DNA from: Acidimicrobiaceae bacterium
GTDB lineage: Bacteria; Actinomycetota; Acidimicrobiia; Acidimicrobiales; RAAP-2
NCBI GenBank assembly: GCA_003132305.1
Contig: PKXJ01000012.1
Coordinates: 2,152 to 40,576 of the forward strand
Length of the DNA stretch: 38,425 nucleotides
Direction of reading: 5' to 3'
Notes under the pieces: generated by a model
What the model saw: the letters and a program-made list of their open reading frames with translations, nothing else
Database searches by the model: none
Told to the model about the DNA's origin: nothing
Program-made: the position numbers and the translations under genes
In this document: positions 38,381-38,425 of the stretch, piece by piece
How the letters are laid out: every line of letters begins with the position of its first letter
Position numbering within the stretch: position 1 is the stretch's first letter

Positions 38381-38425
38381 CAAGCGTGTTGTTTTGAGTC
38401 GCTCTGCGGATTCCGAGGGTTTTTG

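Overview
The window looks like accessory chromosome of an actinobacterium. GC is moderate to high, GTG/TTG starts are frequent, Shine-Dalgarno sites are clear, and there is a DtxR/IdeR-type iron box. My guess is an acidimicrobial lineage, but that is inference from overall gene flavour; no rRNA or complete tRNA is present to place it.

Layout. (1) 1-5.6 kb: a respiration/NO- or redox-stress-like block with a heme-copper/NnrS-like membrane protein (partial), a hemerythrin-DUF2249 protein, a SufR-like Cys-rich HTH regulator, an AhpD-like protein, an FNR-type reductase and a cupin. Three of these have a related TTCTAG...CTAG/AGAA operator candidate upstream. (2) 5.6-8.6 kb: a small gene made of six 11-residue repeats behind a strong ribosome binding site, a ferredoxin-reductase-type flavoprotein (its degraded paralogue lies at 3.3 kb), and a scar where the first codons of a transketolase join a ParA ATPase without a start. 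(3) 8.8-12.4 kb: an M24 (creatinase-fold) protein with altered metal ligands, then debris: a frameshifted TylF-like methyltransferase, a UDP-glucose dehydrogenase scrap, a hypothetical protein, interspersed repeats and a tRNA 3' half. (4) 12.5-18.2 kb: two membrane-anchored beta-propeller proteins with related N-termini, one on each side of a short GntR regulator with a double ATAGTACTAT operator. They are followed by a secreted protein and an iron-box-controlled operon of an FTR1/EfeU iron permease and a DtxR-family regulator lacking the usual metal ligands. (5) 18.7-20.1 kb: a secreted FN3/MBG-like protein.

(6) 20.8-38.4 kb: an array of segments punctuated by direct copies of the same 45-bp 3' half of a tRNA-Lys(CUU) gene (20826, 28954, 37410, plus deleted or partial copies at 18413, 37615 and 38355). 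Two segments of about 8.1 and 8.5 kb begin with the same junction: the tRNA half, a 14-bp palindrome exactly 88 bp from its start, and a short coding-like tail on the minus strand. No integrase is present. Segment one carries a polar amino acid ABC transporter, a TPP-dependent decarboxylase/synthase, a CtBP-like 2-hydroxyacid dehydrogenase, a cupin and an intact agmatinase-family ureohydrolase. Segment two carries an AbiE-type toxin-antitoxin pair in reversed order, a coiled-coil/membrane/winged-helix protein, an APC permease, a class III aminotransferase-SDR-TetR operon and a broken second ureohydrolase. An IS3 transposase remnant and a VOC protein follow.

The two cargo segments together read like guanidino/amino acid uptake and breakdown (transporter, aminotransferase, TPP decarboxylase, ureohydrolase), comparable to the arginine transaminase route of pseudomonads. 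This is inferred from family membership only. The most unusual items are the tRNA-half-delimited integrase-less array, the repeat-peptide gene, the ligand-poor DtxR protein under an iron box, and the ureohydrolase whose best ribosome binding site precedes an ATC codon.
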